The position numbers and the translations under genes are program-made. Of a DNA stretch of 64,000 nt, positions 46,286-54,947 are shown piece after piece. Position 1 is the first letter of the stretch, and each line of letters starts with the position of its first letter. The notes under the pieces are model-generated. The model was not told where the DNA came from, made no database searches, and saw nothing but the letters and a program-made list of their open reading frames with translations. Source of the stretch: Lutibacter sp. B1 (GTDB lineage: Bacteria > Bacteroidota > Bacteroidia > Flavobacteriales > Flavobacteriaceae); NCBI RefSeq assembly GCF_012524075.1, contig NZ_JAAZUI010000002.1:124001-188000 (forward strand). Direction: 5' to 3'.

Positions 46286-46293
46286 TATATTTG
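46286..46293 (+). promoter_or_regulatory. -7 element of the M28 peptidase gene
   Basis: TATATTTG lies 19 bases before ATG 46313, directly after the transporter operon, so the peptidase has its own start. Confidence 0.58.
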
Positions 46294-46312
46294 GGAAATT
46301 TTAAATTTTAAA

Positions 46313-47335
46313 ATGAAAAAAATCTTATTATTTACTGCTTTAGCCCTTATTATTAGCTGTAGCAGTAGTAAAAATACTGCTCATAATATTTCAAAAAATC
46401 CTGTTTTAAATACTATAAACGCTACAGTATTTGCAAACTCCATAACACCTGCCGATTTAAAAAAACATCTTTATATACTAGCTTCAGATGATTTTGAAGG
46501 AAGAAATACAGGTGAACCAGGGCAAAAAAAAGCTGCTGATTATATAAAAGACTTCTATATCTCTCAAAATATTCCATCACCTTATGGAGGAGAAGATTAT
46601 TTTCAAAGCATTCCTACTGAACATTTAAAACCGAAATTAAAACCTTCAGAAAATGTTGTTGCATTTATTAAAGGAACTGAAAAACCGGAGGAAGTTGTGG
46701 TAATTTCTGCTCATTACGACCACCTTGGAACAAAAAATGATAAAATATACAACGGTGCCGATGATGATGGCTCCGGCACAGTTGCTGTAATGGAAATTGC
46801 AAAAGCCTTTCAAAAAGCAACTAATTCGGGTTATGGTCCAAAAAGGTCTATTCTTTTTTTACATGTAACAGGTGAAGAAAAAGGATTATTAGGCTCTAAA
46901 TACTATACAAACTTTCCTATATTTCCGTTAGAAAAAACAGTTACAAATTTAAATATTGATATGATTGGCAGAGTTGACAATGCTCACCAAGATAATCCAA
47001 ATTATGTGTATGTTATTGGATCGGACAAACTTAGTACAGAATTACACAACATTTCTGAAAAGATTAATGCTACGTATACAAATTTGAATTTAGATTATAC
47101 TTATAATGATGATGAAGATCCTAATCGTTTTTATTATCGATCAGACCATTACAATTTTGCTAAAAATAATATTCCCATCATTTTTTATTTTAACGGAACT
47201 CATGACGATTACCATAAACCTACTGATACGCCGGATAAAATTGACTATGAATTATTAGCTAAAAGAACACAACTGGTTTTTTATACAGCTTGGGAAGTAG
47301 CTAATAGAGAACAAAGAATAATTGTTGATAAGTAA
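46313..47335 (+). CDS. M28-family zinc aminopeptidase lipoprotein
   Basis: A 340-residue exported peptidase. The signal peptide MKKILLFTALALIISC ends in lipid Cys16 followed by SSSKN. The two-zinc site is read in VVISAHYDHLG (H, near 138), GADDDGSGTVAVME (bridging Asp), LHVTGEEKGLLGS (catalytic Glu-Glu), NIDMIGRVD (Asp) and DDYHKPTDTPD (final His), all present. M28 lipoproteins cleave N-terminal residues from peptides in the periplasm or at the surface. It follows the FecCD-type transporter but carries its own promoter. It converges on holA with a 19-base gap. Confidence 0.94.
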   Translation: MKKILLFTALALIISCSSSKNTAHNISKNPVLNTINATVFANSITPADLKKHLYILASDDFEGRNTGEPGQKKAADYIKDFYISQNIPSPYGGEDYFQSIPTEHLKPKLKPSENVVAFIKGTEKPEEVVVISAHYDHLGTKNDKIYNGADDDGSGTVAVMEIAKAFQKATNSGYGPKRSILFLHVTGEEKGLLGSKYYTNFPIFPLEKTVTNLNIDMIGRVDNAHQDNPNYVYVIGSDKLSTELHNISEKINATYTNLNLDYTYNDDEDPNRFYYRSDHYNFAKNNIPIIFYFNGTHDDYHKPTDTPDKIDYELLAKRTQLVFYTAWEVANREQRIIVDK

Positions 47336-47354
47336 AATTTACCTGCCTTATTTT

Positions 47355-48359
47355 TTAATGCAATATTTTAAACATTAATTCTTTTAAAATATCACCTACC
47401 GGTAGTGCATTTGCTCCTACTCCTTTACTTTTAACATCAGCCTCACGTAAAAAAGCAATTATTTGTGAAACTTTTTTCATAGGATAGTTCTTAGCGGCCA
47501 CAGCATAATCTGACACAAAAAACGGATTTACTCCTAAAGCTTTTGCAACACTATTTTTCGATTTATCTTTTAAACTATGGTATATAAGCATTTGCGTAAA
47601 AAAACTATTCAAAAGTGAAATAGTCATAACAATAGGATTTGATTTTTGATTTTGAGCAAAATAATTAATAATCTTATTCACTTTTAACACATTACGTTCA
47701 CCTATTGCTTTTCGTAATTCAAAATTATTATAATCTTTACTAATACCAATATTCTCTTCAATATCTTTTGGAGTAATTGTAGATTGTTTTGGTAAAATAA
47801 CCATCAATTTGTCTAGTTCATTACTAATTTTACTTAAATCAGTACCTAAAAATTCAACTAGCATAATCGCAGCCTTGTTATCAATTTTATAATTTTTACC
47901 GGCTAAAACTCTTCTAATCCAATCTGCTACCTGATTTTCATATAGTTTTTTACTTTCGTAAACCAATCCAACATCTTGGATAGTTTTGTATAATTTTTTT
48001 CGTTTATCTATAGTTTTATACTTGTAACAAATTACTAAAACTGTTGAAGGCTGTGGATTCTCGGCGTATGAAGTTAATTTATCAATAGTCCGTGACAACT
48101 CTTGGGCTTCTTTAATAATTACAACCTGCTTTTCTGCCATTATTGGAAATCGTTTGGCATTGTCAACAATATCCTCAATTGTCACATCTCTTCCGTACAA
48201 AACCATTTGATTAAAGCCTTTTTCTTCTTCAGTAAGCACATTGTCTTCAATAAATTCTGAAATTTTATCAATATAATATGGTTCTTCACCCATTAAAAAA
48301 TAAATAGGTTTTATTTGTCCATTTTTAATATCAGAAACTATTTTGGTAACGTCACTCAT
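47355..48359 (-). CDS. holA: DNA polymerase III subunit delta
   Basis: A 334-residue clamp-loader subunit that opens the beta clamp. The opening KPIYFLMGEEPYYIDKISEFIE, then GFNQMVLYGRDV, RRVLAGKNYKIDNKAAIMLVEFLG and LSKISNELDKLMVILP match the family; the C-terminal collar region ends with ADVKSKGVGANALPVGDILKELMFKIL. It is divergent from the HsdR-N-like gene with a 29-base gap, so promoters of both must be packed there. Length fits HolA. Confidence 0.93.
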   Translation of the reverse strand: MSDVTKIVSDIKNGQIKPIYFLMGEEPYYIDKISEFIEDNVLTEEEKGFNQMVLYGRDVTIEDIVDNAKRFPIMAEKQVVIIKEAQELSRTIDKLTSYAENPQPSTVLVICYKYKTIDKRKKLYKTIQDVGLVYESKKLYENQVADWIRRVLAGKNYKIDNKAAIMLVEFLGTDLSKISNELDKLMVILPKQSTITPKDIEENIGISKDYNNFELRKAIGERNVLKVNKIINYFAQNQKSNPIVMTISLLNSFFTQMLIYHSLKDKSKNSVAKALGVNPFFVSDYAVAAKNYPMKKVSQIIAFLREADVKSKGVGANALPVGDILKELMFKILH

Positions 48360-48388
48360 TTATAAAAAAAAATTAGCATTTTTGCTGT

Positions 48389-48838
48389 ATGCAGTTATTG
48401 AATTTACCTACATATAAGTTCAAAATCAAAAGTAGCGAAAATAAGTATTTTATTTTTGATATTGTGCGAAAAAAATATGTTAGCCTAACACCTGAAGAAT
48501 GGGTTCGCCAACATATAATACATTATTTGATTGAAGAAAAAAAGTACCCGATTTCTCTAATAGCTATTGAAAAACAACTTACCATAAACAAATTAACAAA
48601 GCGTACCGATATTTTAGTTTTTAATACCGATGGTTTACCTCATATTATTGTTGAATGCAAATCGCCCTCCGTAAAAATAACACAAGAATCATTTGACCAA
48701 ATTGCTAGATATAATTTAAAATTAGAAGCAACATACTTACTAGTAACCAACGGTTTAGAACATTTTCACTGTTATATGGATACTATTAAAGAACAATATA
48801 TTTTTTTAGAAAGTATACCCAATTACACACATGATTAA
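48389..48838 (+). CDS. Orphan HsdR-N-like (PD-(D/E)xK) domain protein
   Basis: A 149-residue protein resembling the N-terminal domain of type I restriction subunit HsdR, without helicase motor. Opening LNLPTYKFKIKSSENKYFIFDIVRKKYVSLTPEEWVRQ (read in parts) and the catalytic core RTDILVFNTDGLPHIIVECKSP with D74, E89 and K91 are visible, so a nuclease fold is likely intact. No methyltransferase or specificity subunit is nearby. A CATTTTTG element four bases before the ATG may give a very short leader. It may be a stand-alone nuclease or a regulatory DNA-binding protein. Similar genes sit beside holA in flavobacteria as I remember. Confidence 0.86.
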   Translation: MQLLNLPTYKFKIKSSENKYFIFDIVRKKYVSLTPEEWVRQHIIHYLIEEKKYPISLIAIEKQLTINKLTKRTDILVFNTDGLPHIIVECKSPSVKITQESFDQIARYNLKLEATYLLVTNGLEHFHCYMDTIKEQYIFLESIPNYTHD

Positions 48839-48871
48839 AAAAATAGTTCCTTTTTATTAACGATTTTAAAG

Positions 48872-48879
48872 TAAGTTTG
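48872..48879 (+). promoter_or_regulatory. -7 element nearly on the glycosyltransferase start
   Basis: TAAGTTTG is followed by five bases before the GTG at 48885, so the transcript should start at or just before the start codon. Confidence 0.6.
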
Positions 48880-48884
48880 CAAAC

Positions 48885-49892
48885 GTGAAAACAGCCATTG
48901 TAATATTAAACTGGAACGGAAAACAATTATTGGAAAAATTTATTCCTTCAATTATAGAAAACAGTAACTTAGAAAATGTTACTGTTTATATTGCCGACAA
49001 CGCTTCAACTGATGATTCTATAGCATTTATTCAACAAAATTATTCCACTATTAAAATTGTTAAAAATGAAGTGAATGGAGGTTATGCAAAAGGGTATAAT
49101 GATGCTTTAAAAAATATAAATGCTGATATTTATGCATTGGTAAATTCTGATATTGAAGTTACTAAAAATTGGCTTTCACCAATTATCTCAACTTTTGAAA
49201 ATGAACCAAATACTGCCATAATTCAACCTAAAATATTAGATTATAAAAACAAATCTTTATTTGAATATGCCGGAGCCGGCGGTGGATTCATTGATAAATT
49301 TGGATATCCTTTTTGTAGAGGAAGAATTTTTTCGAATTTAGAAGAAGACCATCAGCAATATAACGATGCAACAACTATTTTTTGGGCATCGGGTGCTTGC
49401 TTTTTTATTCGTTCTTCAGTTTTTCATCAACTTCATGGTTTTGATGAAGATTATTTTGCACATCAAGAAGAAATTGATTTATGTTGGAGAGTTCAAAATT
49501 TAAACTACGTCATTAAATATGTAGGATTATCAACAGTTTATCATGTTGGTGGTGCTACTTTAAAAGAAGCTAACCCAAGAAAAACTTTTTTAAATTTTAG
49601 AAACAGCTTATTTACTTTGGTAAAAAACTTGCCTAAAAAATCGTTATTCTCAATAATCTTTACTCGTTTAATTTTGGACGGAATAGCAGGAATTAAATTT
49701 TTATTGGAATTTAGACCTATACATACTTTCGCCATCATTAGAGCTCATTTTAGCTTTTATCACTTTTTACCTAAAATGCTAAAAAAACGTAAAATTATAG
49801 CACCTAAAAACGACTACTATTTAACAAAAAGTATTGTTTGGCACTATTTTGTACTCAATAAAAAAGTTTTTAAAGAGATTCAAAAACATTAG
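48885..49892 (+). CDS. Family 2 glycosyltransferase
   Basis: A 335-residue GT2 enzyme that adds a sugar from an NDP-sugar, probably to a surface glycan. The GT-A fold shows AIVILNWNGKQLLEKF, YIADNASTDDSIAFI, GGYAKGYNDALKN, ALVNSDIEVTKNW (DxD-like SD-IE), and EEIDLCWRVQNLNY. The GTG start at 48885 gives the exact family N-terminus. It resembles rhamnosyl/mannosyl-type GT2. It has its own promoter and converges on the Sua5-type gene with a four-base gap. A C-terminal hydrophobic portion (about 245-285) may touch the membrane. Confidence 0.9.
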   Translation: MKTAIVILNWNGKQLLEKFIPSIIENSNLENVTVYIADNASTDDSIAFIQQNYSTIKIVKNEVNGGYAKGYNDALKNINADIYALVNSDIEVTKNWLSPIISTFENEPNTAIIQPKILDYKNKSLFEYAGAGGGFIDKFGYPFCRGRIFSNLEEDHQQYNDATTIFWASGACFFIRSSVFHQLHGFDEDYFAHQEEIDLCWRVQNLNYVIKYVGLSTVYHVGGATLKEANPRKTFLNFRNSLFTLVKNLPKKSLFSIIFTRLILDGIAGIKFLLEFRPIHTFAIIRAHFSFYHFLPKMLKKRKIIAPKNDYYLTKSIVWHYFVLNKKVFKEIQKH

Positions 49893-49896
49893 ACTA

Positions 49897-50517
49897 CTAT
49901 AAATCTTCTACACTTCCTTTACCTTCACGTAAAACGGTTATTTCACCTTCAGACAAATCAATAACAGTAGACGGTATATTTCCTCCATAACCACCATCAA
50001 TAACCAAATCTACTTTGTTTTCCCATTTTTCAAAAATAAGTTCCGGATCGGTAGTGTATTCTAACAAATCATCTTCATCATATATTGATGTAGAAACTAT
50101 TGGGTTTCCTAACCTTTTCACCAATTCTCTAACAATATTATTATCAGGAATTCTAATACCTACCGTTTTTTTATTTTTAAAAGCTTTAGGTAAATTATTA
50201 TTACCCGGTAATACAAATGTATACGGTCCCGGTAAAGCTCTTTTTAATATTTTATAGGTTGGTGTATCAATTTGTTTTACATAATCTGACAGATTACTTA
50301 AATCGTAACAAATAAATGAGAAATTTGCTTTTTCTAATTTAATACCCTTTATTTTAGCAACTTTTTCCATTGCTTTCATATTGGTAATATCACAACCAAT
50401 ACCATAAACAGTATCTGTTGGATAAATAATTAAACCTCCCTTTTTTAAAACCTCAACCACTTTGTTTAACTCACGTTCGTTGGGATTTTCTTCAAATAAT
50501 TTAACTAATTGTGCCAT
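49897..50517 (-). CDS. L-threonylcarbamoyladenylate synthase (TsaC/Sua5 family)
   Basis: A 206-residue enzyme making threonylcarbamoyl-AMP for the t6A37 tRNA modification. Family marks are GGLIIYPTDTVYGIGCDITN, KRALPGPYTFVLPG, KKTVGIRIPDNNIVREL, GNPIVSTSIYDED and the C-terminal VIDGGYGGNIPSTVIDLSEGEITVLREG (read in parts). The size equals a TsaC/YciO type without the Sua5 extension. The YciO branch has not been shown to act in t6A synthesis, so the assignment to TsaC is moderate. Its promoter lies just before it, next to a terminator of the response-regulator gene. Confidence 0.9.
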   Translation of the reverse strand: MAQLVKLFEENPNERELNKVVEVLKKGGLIIYPTDTVYGIGCDITNMKAMEKVAKIKGIKLEKANFSFICYDLSNLSDYVKQIDTPTYKILKRALPGPYTFVLPGNNNLPKAFKNKKTVGIRIPDNNIVRELVKRLGNPIVSTSIYDEDDLLEYTTDPELIFEKWENKVDLVIDGGYGGNIPSTVIDLSEGEITVLREGKGSVEDL

Positions 50518-50539
50518 ACATCATCATTTTATGTTTAAA

Positions 50540-50547
50540 ACAAATAT
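50540..50547 (-). promoter_or_regulatory. -7 element of the TsaC/Sua5-type gene
   Basis: TATATTTG on the minus strand ends 22 bases before ATG 50517. Confidence 0.55.
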
Positions 50548-50562
50548 AATTTATTTTAAAAT

Positions 50563-50586
50563 GAAAAAACCTGCTTAAGCAGGTTT
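50563..50586 (-). terminator. Terminator after the response-regulator gene
   Basis: Stem AAAACCTGC/GCAGGTTTT with loop TTAA, with a T6 run on the minus strand. It separates the two-component operon from the TsaC/Sua5-type gene. Confidence 0.83.
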
Positions 50587-50617
50587 TCTTATGATATACT
50601 ATTTATTAAATTATTTA

Positions 50618-51316
50618 TTATGATTTTTCAATCAATCTAAAGCCTTCACCATGTATATTGAGTATTTCAACATTTTCATCTTCTTTTAAATACTTTCTAA
50701 GTTTTGCAATGTAAACGTCCATACTTCTAGAGGTAAAATAATTATCGTCTCTCCAAATTTTTGTTAAGGCTAATTCTCTTGGCATTAAATCATTTTTATG
50801 ACTGGCCAGCATTTTTAACAATTTACTTTCTTTTGGAGAAAGTTTTTGAGGCTCTTTACCATCAAATGTTAAATGACGTAATTTTGAATTAAACTCAAAT
50901 TTACCAATTTTAAACTCAAACGTATCTTCTTCAACAGTTTGCCCTGTTTCCTTACGTTGCAGTATTGCCTTAATTTTATACAATAACACTTCAGAATCAA
51001 AAGGTTTGTATAAATAATCATCGGCACCGGATTGATATCCTTTTAACACATCTTCTTTCATAGTTTTAGCAGTTAAAAATATAATTGGCACTTCAGAATT
51101 TGTTGCTCTTATATCTTTTGCTAATGAAAATCCATCTTTACGTGGCATCATAACGTCTAAAATACATAAATCAAATTCATCATTTTTAAACATTATCAAT
51201 CCTTCCAAACCATCTTTAGCAAGGGTAACTCTATAATCATTTAACGATAAGTAATCTTTTAAAACGGTTCCAAAATTAGGATCGTCTTCAACCAGTAAAA
51301 TTCTATTATTTTCCAT
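50618..51316 (-). CDS. OmpR/PhoB-family response regulator (RprY-like)
   Basis: A 232-residue transcription regulator. The receiver domain shows the acidic pair D11/D12 (LLVEDDPNFG), phospho-acceptor D54 (CILDVMMPRKDG), T82 (FLTAKT) and K84. The C-terminal winged helix is visible as RHLTFDGKEPQKLSPKESKLLKMLA and RSMDVYIAKLRKYLKEDENVEI with GEGFRL. It is encoded nine bases after the sensor kinase, so both form one unit. In Bacteroidota the pair resembles RprX/RprY. Target genes cannot be predicted here. Confidence 0.95.
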   Translation of the reverse strand: MENNRILLVEDDPNFGTVLKDYLSLNDYRVTLAKDGLEGLIMFKNDEFDLCILDVMMPRKDGFSLAKDIRATNSEVPIIFLTAKTMKEDVLKGYQSGADDYLYKPFDSEVLLYKIKAILQRKETGQTVEEDTFEFKIGKFEFNSKLRHLTFDGKEPQKLSPKESKLLKMLASHKNDLMPRELALTKIWRDDNYFTSRSMDVYIAKLRKYLKEDENVEILNIHGEGFRLIEKS

Positions 51317-51325
51317 ATTTTTATT

Positions 51326-52882
51326 TTAAATTAAAGGTAATTTAATTATGAAAGTACTTCCAACTCCTTTCTCACTTTCAACATATACATCACCTTGATG
51401 AATCTCTATTATTTTTTTTACATATGAAAGTCCTAAACCGTGACCTTTCACATTATGAATATTGCCTCTTTCTTCTCTATAAAACTTTTTAAATACGTGT
51501 TTTTGAACATTCTTTGTCATACCAATTCCCTGATCTTTTATCTGGATGACAATGTTTTTACTTGTATTTTCTGTGATAATATCAATTTTTGGAGAGTTAT
51601 TTGAATATTTTATAGCATTATCCAATATATTTACTATAACGTTAGTAAAATGAAATTGATTGCCTAAAATCTCGGTTATTCCTGCATTAAAATGCATTTT
51701 TATATAACCTCCTCTATTTTTAATAATCAACTCAACATGTGTAACAGCCTCTTCAATTATATCGTGTACATCAATCTTTTCTTTTGTTACATCTAATTGA
51801 TTTTTTTCGAGCTTAGAAATTCTTAATACATTTTCAACCTGCGCATGCATTCTTTTATTTTCTTCACGAATCATTGCAACATACCTCTGTACTTTATCTT
51901 TATCTTCTATTATTTTAGGATTTTTAATTGCATCTAGCGCTAAATTTATGGTTGCAATTGGTGTTTTAAATTCATGCGTCATATTGTTTATAAAATCCGT
52001 TTTAATCTCAGAGATTTGTTTCTGCCTTATTAACTGATATAACGCACTTACAAAAGCTAAAATTATAATTAGAATAAAAAAAGCCGATAAAACCAATATT
52101 TTTGTTATTGAAGAAAGAATAAAGTTCTTTTTCTCCGGAAAAGTTACAAATAATTGATAATTACTATTTCCATTCGCATCGGCAAACATTGGTACTTTAT
52201 AACTTTTACCTTCTTCTTTTCTAAAATAACCCGATTTTACTTGAGTTGCCAAACCATTACTATAAATACCGTATTTAAAATTGGTATTTATTCCTCTGCT
52301 ACTCAACTCTTTTTCCAAACTCATTGTAATCTCTTGATTACTAACTCTTTTATGAATAGGTAACTTACTTGTATACTGATCGAATACTCTTTCTAAATAT
52401 GATTTTTCAGCACCTTCAAATCTACCCATTTTAATAAACTTTTCTTCCGGCGGATTTGTAGCGTCTAATAAATTATCTTTAGTAATTACAATTTCTTCTT
52501 TACTAAAAATCTCTCTAAAATCAATAGTATCATTTTCAAAGAACTCGGTTGGGACTTTATAATTTGCTTCTATAATACTTTGAGAATATGTGAAACGCTC
52601 ATTATTTACTGTATCAATTTTCTCAAAAATAAATTTACTGACATCAGAAGCTTTTAATTTTTCTCCCTCTTTATAAATATCTAAAAGTTTATGATAAAAT
52701 TCATCAAACTCTCTTTGTTTTATATCTTCAGAAACCTTTGCTAATGCAAATCTGACATTCGATGTAAATTGCCCTTCTGTAATTTGTATCGTATTTTTAA
52801 TCCAAAATACCTGAACAGTAATTATGCCTATTAAGGCAACACTCATTAATACAATGATGAGCAAAAAAAACCTCTTCCCCAT
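51326..52882 (-). CDS. Sensor histidine kinase (RprX-like)
   Basis: A 518-residue membrane sensor. TM1 is at about 5-27 and TM2 at about 259-284, bounding a periplasmic sensing domain of about 230 residues with no recognised fold. The H-box HEFKTPIA has the phosphorylated H303, with N-box NVIVNILDNAIKYS, G1 IQIKDQGIGMT and G2 GHGLGLSYVKKIIEIH. It phosphorylates the response regulator encoded nine bases downstream. The promoter upstream is one of the best in the window. Confidence 0.94.
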   Translation of the reverse strand: MGKRFFLLIIVLMSVALIGIITVQVFWIKNTIQITEGQFTSNVRFALAKVSEDIKQREFDEFYHKLLDIYKEGEKLKASDVSKFIFEKIDTVNNERFTYSQSIIEANYKVPTEFFENDTIDFREIFSKEEIVITKDNLLDATNPPEEKFIKMGRFEGAEKSYLERVFDQYTSKLPIHKRVSNQEITMSLEKELSSRGINTNFKYGIYSNGLATQVKSGYFRKEEGKSYKVPMFADANGNSNYQLFVTFPEKKNFILSSITKILVLSAFFILIIILAFVSALYQLIRQKQISEIKTDFINNMTHEFKTPIATINLALDAIKNPKIIEDKDKVQRYVAMIREENKRMHAQVENVLRISKLEKNQLDVTKEKIDVHDIIEEAVTHVELIIKNRGGYIKMHFNAGITEILGNQFHFTNVIVNILDNAIKYSNNSPKIDIITENTSKNIVIQIKDQGIGMTKNVQKHVFKKFYREERGNIHNVKGHGLGLSYVKKIIEIHQGDVYVESEKGVGSTFIIKLPLI

Positions 52883-52906
52883 TATTCAAAATTAAACTTT
52901 TAACAG

Positions 52907-52938
52907 CAAACGTATTACTTTTTAACGCAGATTAACAA
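52907..52938 (-). promoter_or_regulatory. Promoter of the two-component operon
   Basis: Minus-strand TTG (52938-52936), 21 bases, then TACGTTTG (52914-52907). Both halves match consensus; the ATG is 24 bases further. Confidence 0.68.
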
Positions 52939-52978
52939 AATATATAATTTTTTAACAATTTATTAAGAATATATCTAT

Positions 52979-53566
52979 TTATGAATTAAAATCAACAACC
53001 AAGTTATAAATAGTTTTTACCTGTTGTTCAGTACTTTTTAAATCACTATTAACAATAACAAAATCAGCCTCTTTAATCTTAAAATCATCATTTAGTTGAT
53101 TGTTCATTCTCTCTAAAATTTGCTTTTTGGAAACATTATCACGTTTTATTATTCTTTTAATTTTATCATTAAAATCAGCTGTAACTGTAATAATAAAATC
53201 GCACATTTTATCTGTTCCGCTCTCAAATAGAATTGCAGATTCATACATTATAAAATCTGCAAATGAATTAGCTATAAAGTTAGTAAAATGTTCCTTTACT
53301 TTTGGATGAACCAAATTATTTAAAGCACTTAATTTTTCTTTATCATTAAATACTATTGAGGCTATAAAAGCTCTGTTCAATTCTCCATTACTATAAGAAC
53401 TGTCTTCAAATAAATTTTTAATTTGCGACACCAACTCTACATCATTTTTCATTAATTTTTTTGCTTCAATATCAGCTATGTAAGCCTTTACACCAAGCTC
53501 TTCAAACATTTTAAGCACTGTAGATTTTCCACTACCAATTCCGCCTGTTAAACCAATTATTTTCAT
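52979..53566 (-). CDS. coaE: Dephospho-CoA kinase
   Basis: A 195-residue kinase performing the last step of coenzyme A synthesis. The P-loop GLTGGIGSGKSTVLKMFEELG starts at residue 5; DIEAKKLM, NNLVHPKVKEHF and MYESAILFESG follow, and RDNVSKKQILERMNNQ is the lid region. Its start overlaps the YbbR stop by four bases (ATGA). It is the last gene of the minus-strand nusB cluster. Length is normal. Confidence 0.95.
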   Translation of the reverse strand: MKIIGLTGGIGSGKSTVLKMFEELGVKAYIADIEAKKLMKNDVELVSQIKNLFEDSSYSNGELNRAFIASIVFNDKEKLSALNNLVHPKVKEHFTNFIANSFADFIMYESAILFESGTDKMCDFIITVTADFNDKIKRIIKRDNVSKKQILERMNNQLNDDFKIKEADFVIVNSDLKSTEQQVKTIYNLVVDFNS

Positions 53567-54528
53567 TTTTGAATTAAGAATTCTATTTGGTTTGGATTAA
53601 TTCTTATGGATGAAATAAACTCACTTTTTTGCATAATTACCGGAGTTAAAAAACGAATTAAAGTATCGTTTTGGTATTCTTTATAATCAAACGCTACCTG
53701 AACGCTATTTTTATTAATTTTATTAAAATTTGAAAGTCCGGCCTGATAAACAATTTCTATTTCATTTGGAAATGGTCTAACTTTAACTCCTTCCGGTTCA
53801 TTAATTATAGTTACAGGTATTGTAAAACTTCCTTCGGTAAATTTATCAACTTCTCCTTTTATTTTAACACTTTTATCTGAAAGTACAATATTTTTTTTTA
53901 ATGGAGTTTTTAAAGGTAAGTCAATATTTATATTTTCGTAAACTTCATTTAATTTTAAGGTAGTTGTGGTTATCTCTTTTACAGAATCAATGTATTTTTC
54001 AGGTCCTGAAATTATTATAGAATCAGGTATTATTTTTAAATCTTCAGTTAAATTATAACCTAATTTGTATTTTATATCTATTGAAGGGTTAACAGGTATT
54101 TTTTTTGAAATATTATTACCTAATTCAATAAAAATAGTATCGCTCAATATTTTAACAATTTCAGTTTCACTAGGCAATTGTGCATTTAAATTAGAAATTT
54201 GTGCATTAGGCAATAAATAATAAGAGGTATTATTTTTTATAACATTTTTTAAGTTTAATGTTATTTTATGCTTAACAGCTTTGTATTTTACCAAATTAAA
54301 ACCCGGAGCTTTAATTGCAACATTTACCTCTTGAATTGGTTTGCTTTGCAATAATTTATCGGCAGGTAAATTTTTATATTCTATTTTAAATACTGCTGAA
54401 CTTGTATAGGTTTTAGACAATTCAATCAACAACCAAATAATTGATGTTAACACTAAAAAAAATAAAAATATTCTTACTTTTCTATTGTTTCTTAGCGACA
54501 TTCCAGGTTTATTAACAGCTGTTTTCAT
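53563..54528 (-). CDS. YbbR-domain membrane-anchored protein
   Basis: A 321-residue protein with one N-terminal membrane helix (about 18-38, FLFFLVLTSIIWLLIELS) and an extracytoplasmic portion of YbbR-like beta repeats (NLPADKLLQSKPIQEVNVAIKAPG, then IPVNPSIDIKYKLGYNL, ISGPEKYIDSVKEITT). YbbR (CdaR) proteins regulate diadenylate cyclase CdaA in Firmicutes; a similar role here is uncertain because no cdaA gene is seen in the window. It overlaps coaE by four bases and follows a terminator behind yajC. Confidence 0.85.
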   Translation of the reverse strand: MKTAVNKPGMSLRNNRKVRIFLFFLVLTSIIWLLIELSKTYTSSAVFKIEYKNLPADKLLQSKPIQEVNVAIKAPGFNLVKYKAVKHKITLNLKNVIKNNTSYYLLPNAQISNLNAQLPSETEIVKILSDTIFIELGNNISKKIPVNPSIDIKYKLGYNLTEDLKIIPDSIIISGPEKYIDSVKEITTTTLKLNEVYENINIDLPLKTPLKKNIVLSDKSVKIKGEVDKFTEGSFTIPVTIINEPEGVKVRPFPNEIEIVYQAGLSNFNKINKNSVQVAFDYKEYQNDTLIRFLTPVIMQKSEFISSIRINPNQIEFLIQK

Positions 54529-54552
54529 ATTTAAAATAAAAACTAAATATAC

Positions 54553-54582
54553 AAAAAAAGTGAGCTTTACAGCTCACTTTTT
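54553..54582 (-). terminator. Terminator between yajC and ybbR
   Basis: Stem AAAAAGTGAGCT/AGCTCACTTTTT, loop TTAC, and a T7 run on the minus strand. It would split the nusB-DUF1573-yajC group from ybbR-coaE unless there is read-through. Confidence 0.85.
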
Positions 54583-54598
54583 ATTGGTTGAGAATTTT

Positions 54599-54922
54599 TT
54601 ATTTCTTTTCTATAGGAGCTTGATATTTTTTACTGAGATCCATAGAAACTGCTGTTCTTTCAAATTTGATTTTACCGGCACCTGTTTCAATTATTACAGT
54701 ATTATCACTGTCAACAATATCAACAATTTTCCCATGTATTCCACTCGATGTTACAACTTTTGTTCCTTTAGTTAAAGAATTTTGAAATTGTTTTTCATTT
54801 TTTTGACGTTTCATTTGTGGTCTAATCATAAAAAAATATAGAACCAAAATCATCAATAAGAAAGGTAACATAGTTGTTAATGAACTTCCTCCTCCTGTTT
54901 GTAAAAAAATTGTTGTGTACAT
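54599..54922 (-). CDS. yajC: Preprotein translocase subunit YajC
   Basis: A 107-residue single-helix protein of the SecDF-YajC complex. The helix MLPFLLMILVLYFFMIRPQMKRQK (about 18-40, in two parts) with the RPQ/K ending is the YajC mark, and GTKVVTSSGIHGKIVDIVDSDNTVIIE is the cytosolic beta domain. The gene follows the DUF1573 lipoprotein after 25 bases. SecD/F genes are not in the window. Confidence 0.96.
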   Translation of the reverse strand: MYTTIFLQTGGGSSLTTMLPFLLMILVLYFFMIRPQMKRQKNEKQFQNSLTKGTKVVTSSGIHGKIVDIVDSDNTVIIETGAGKIKFERTAVSMDLSKKYQAPIEKK

Positions 54923-54947
54923 TATCGTATTTTATCTATTATTTGTA

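Noticed and set aside
48389-48838. Type I restriction system
   Set aside because: Only an HsdR-N-like domain exists; there is no HsdM, HsdS or motor domain.
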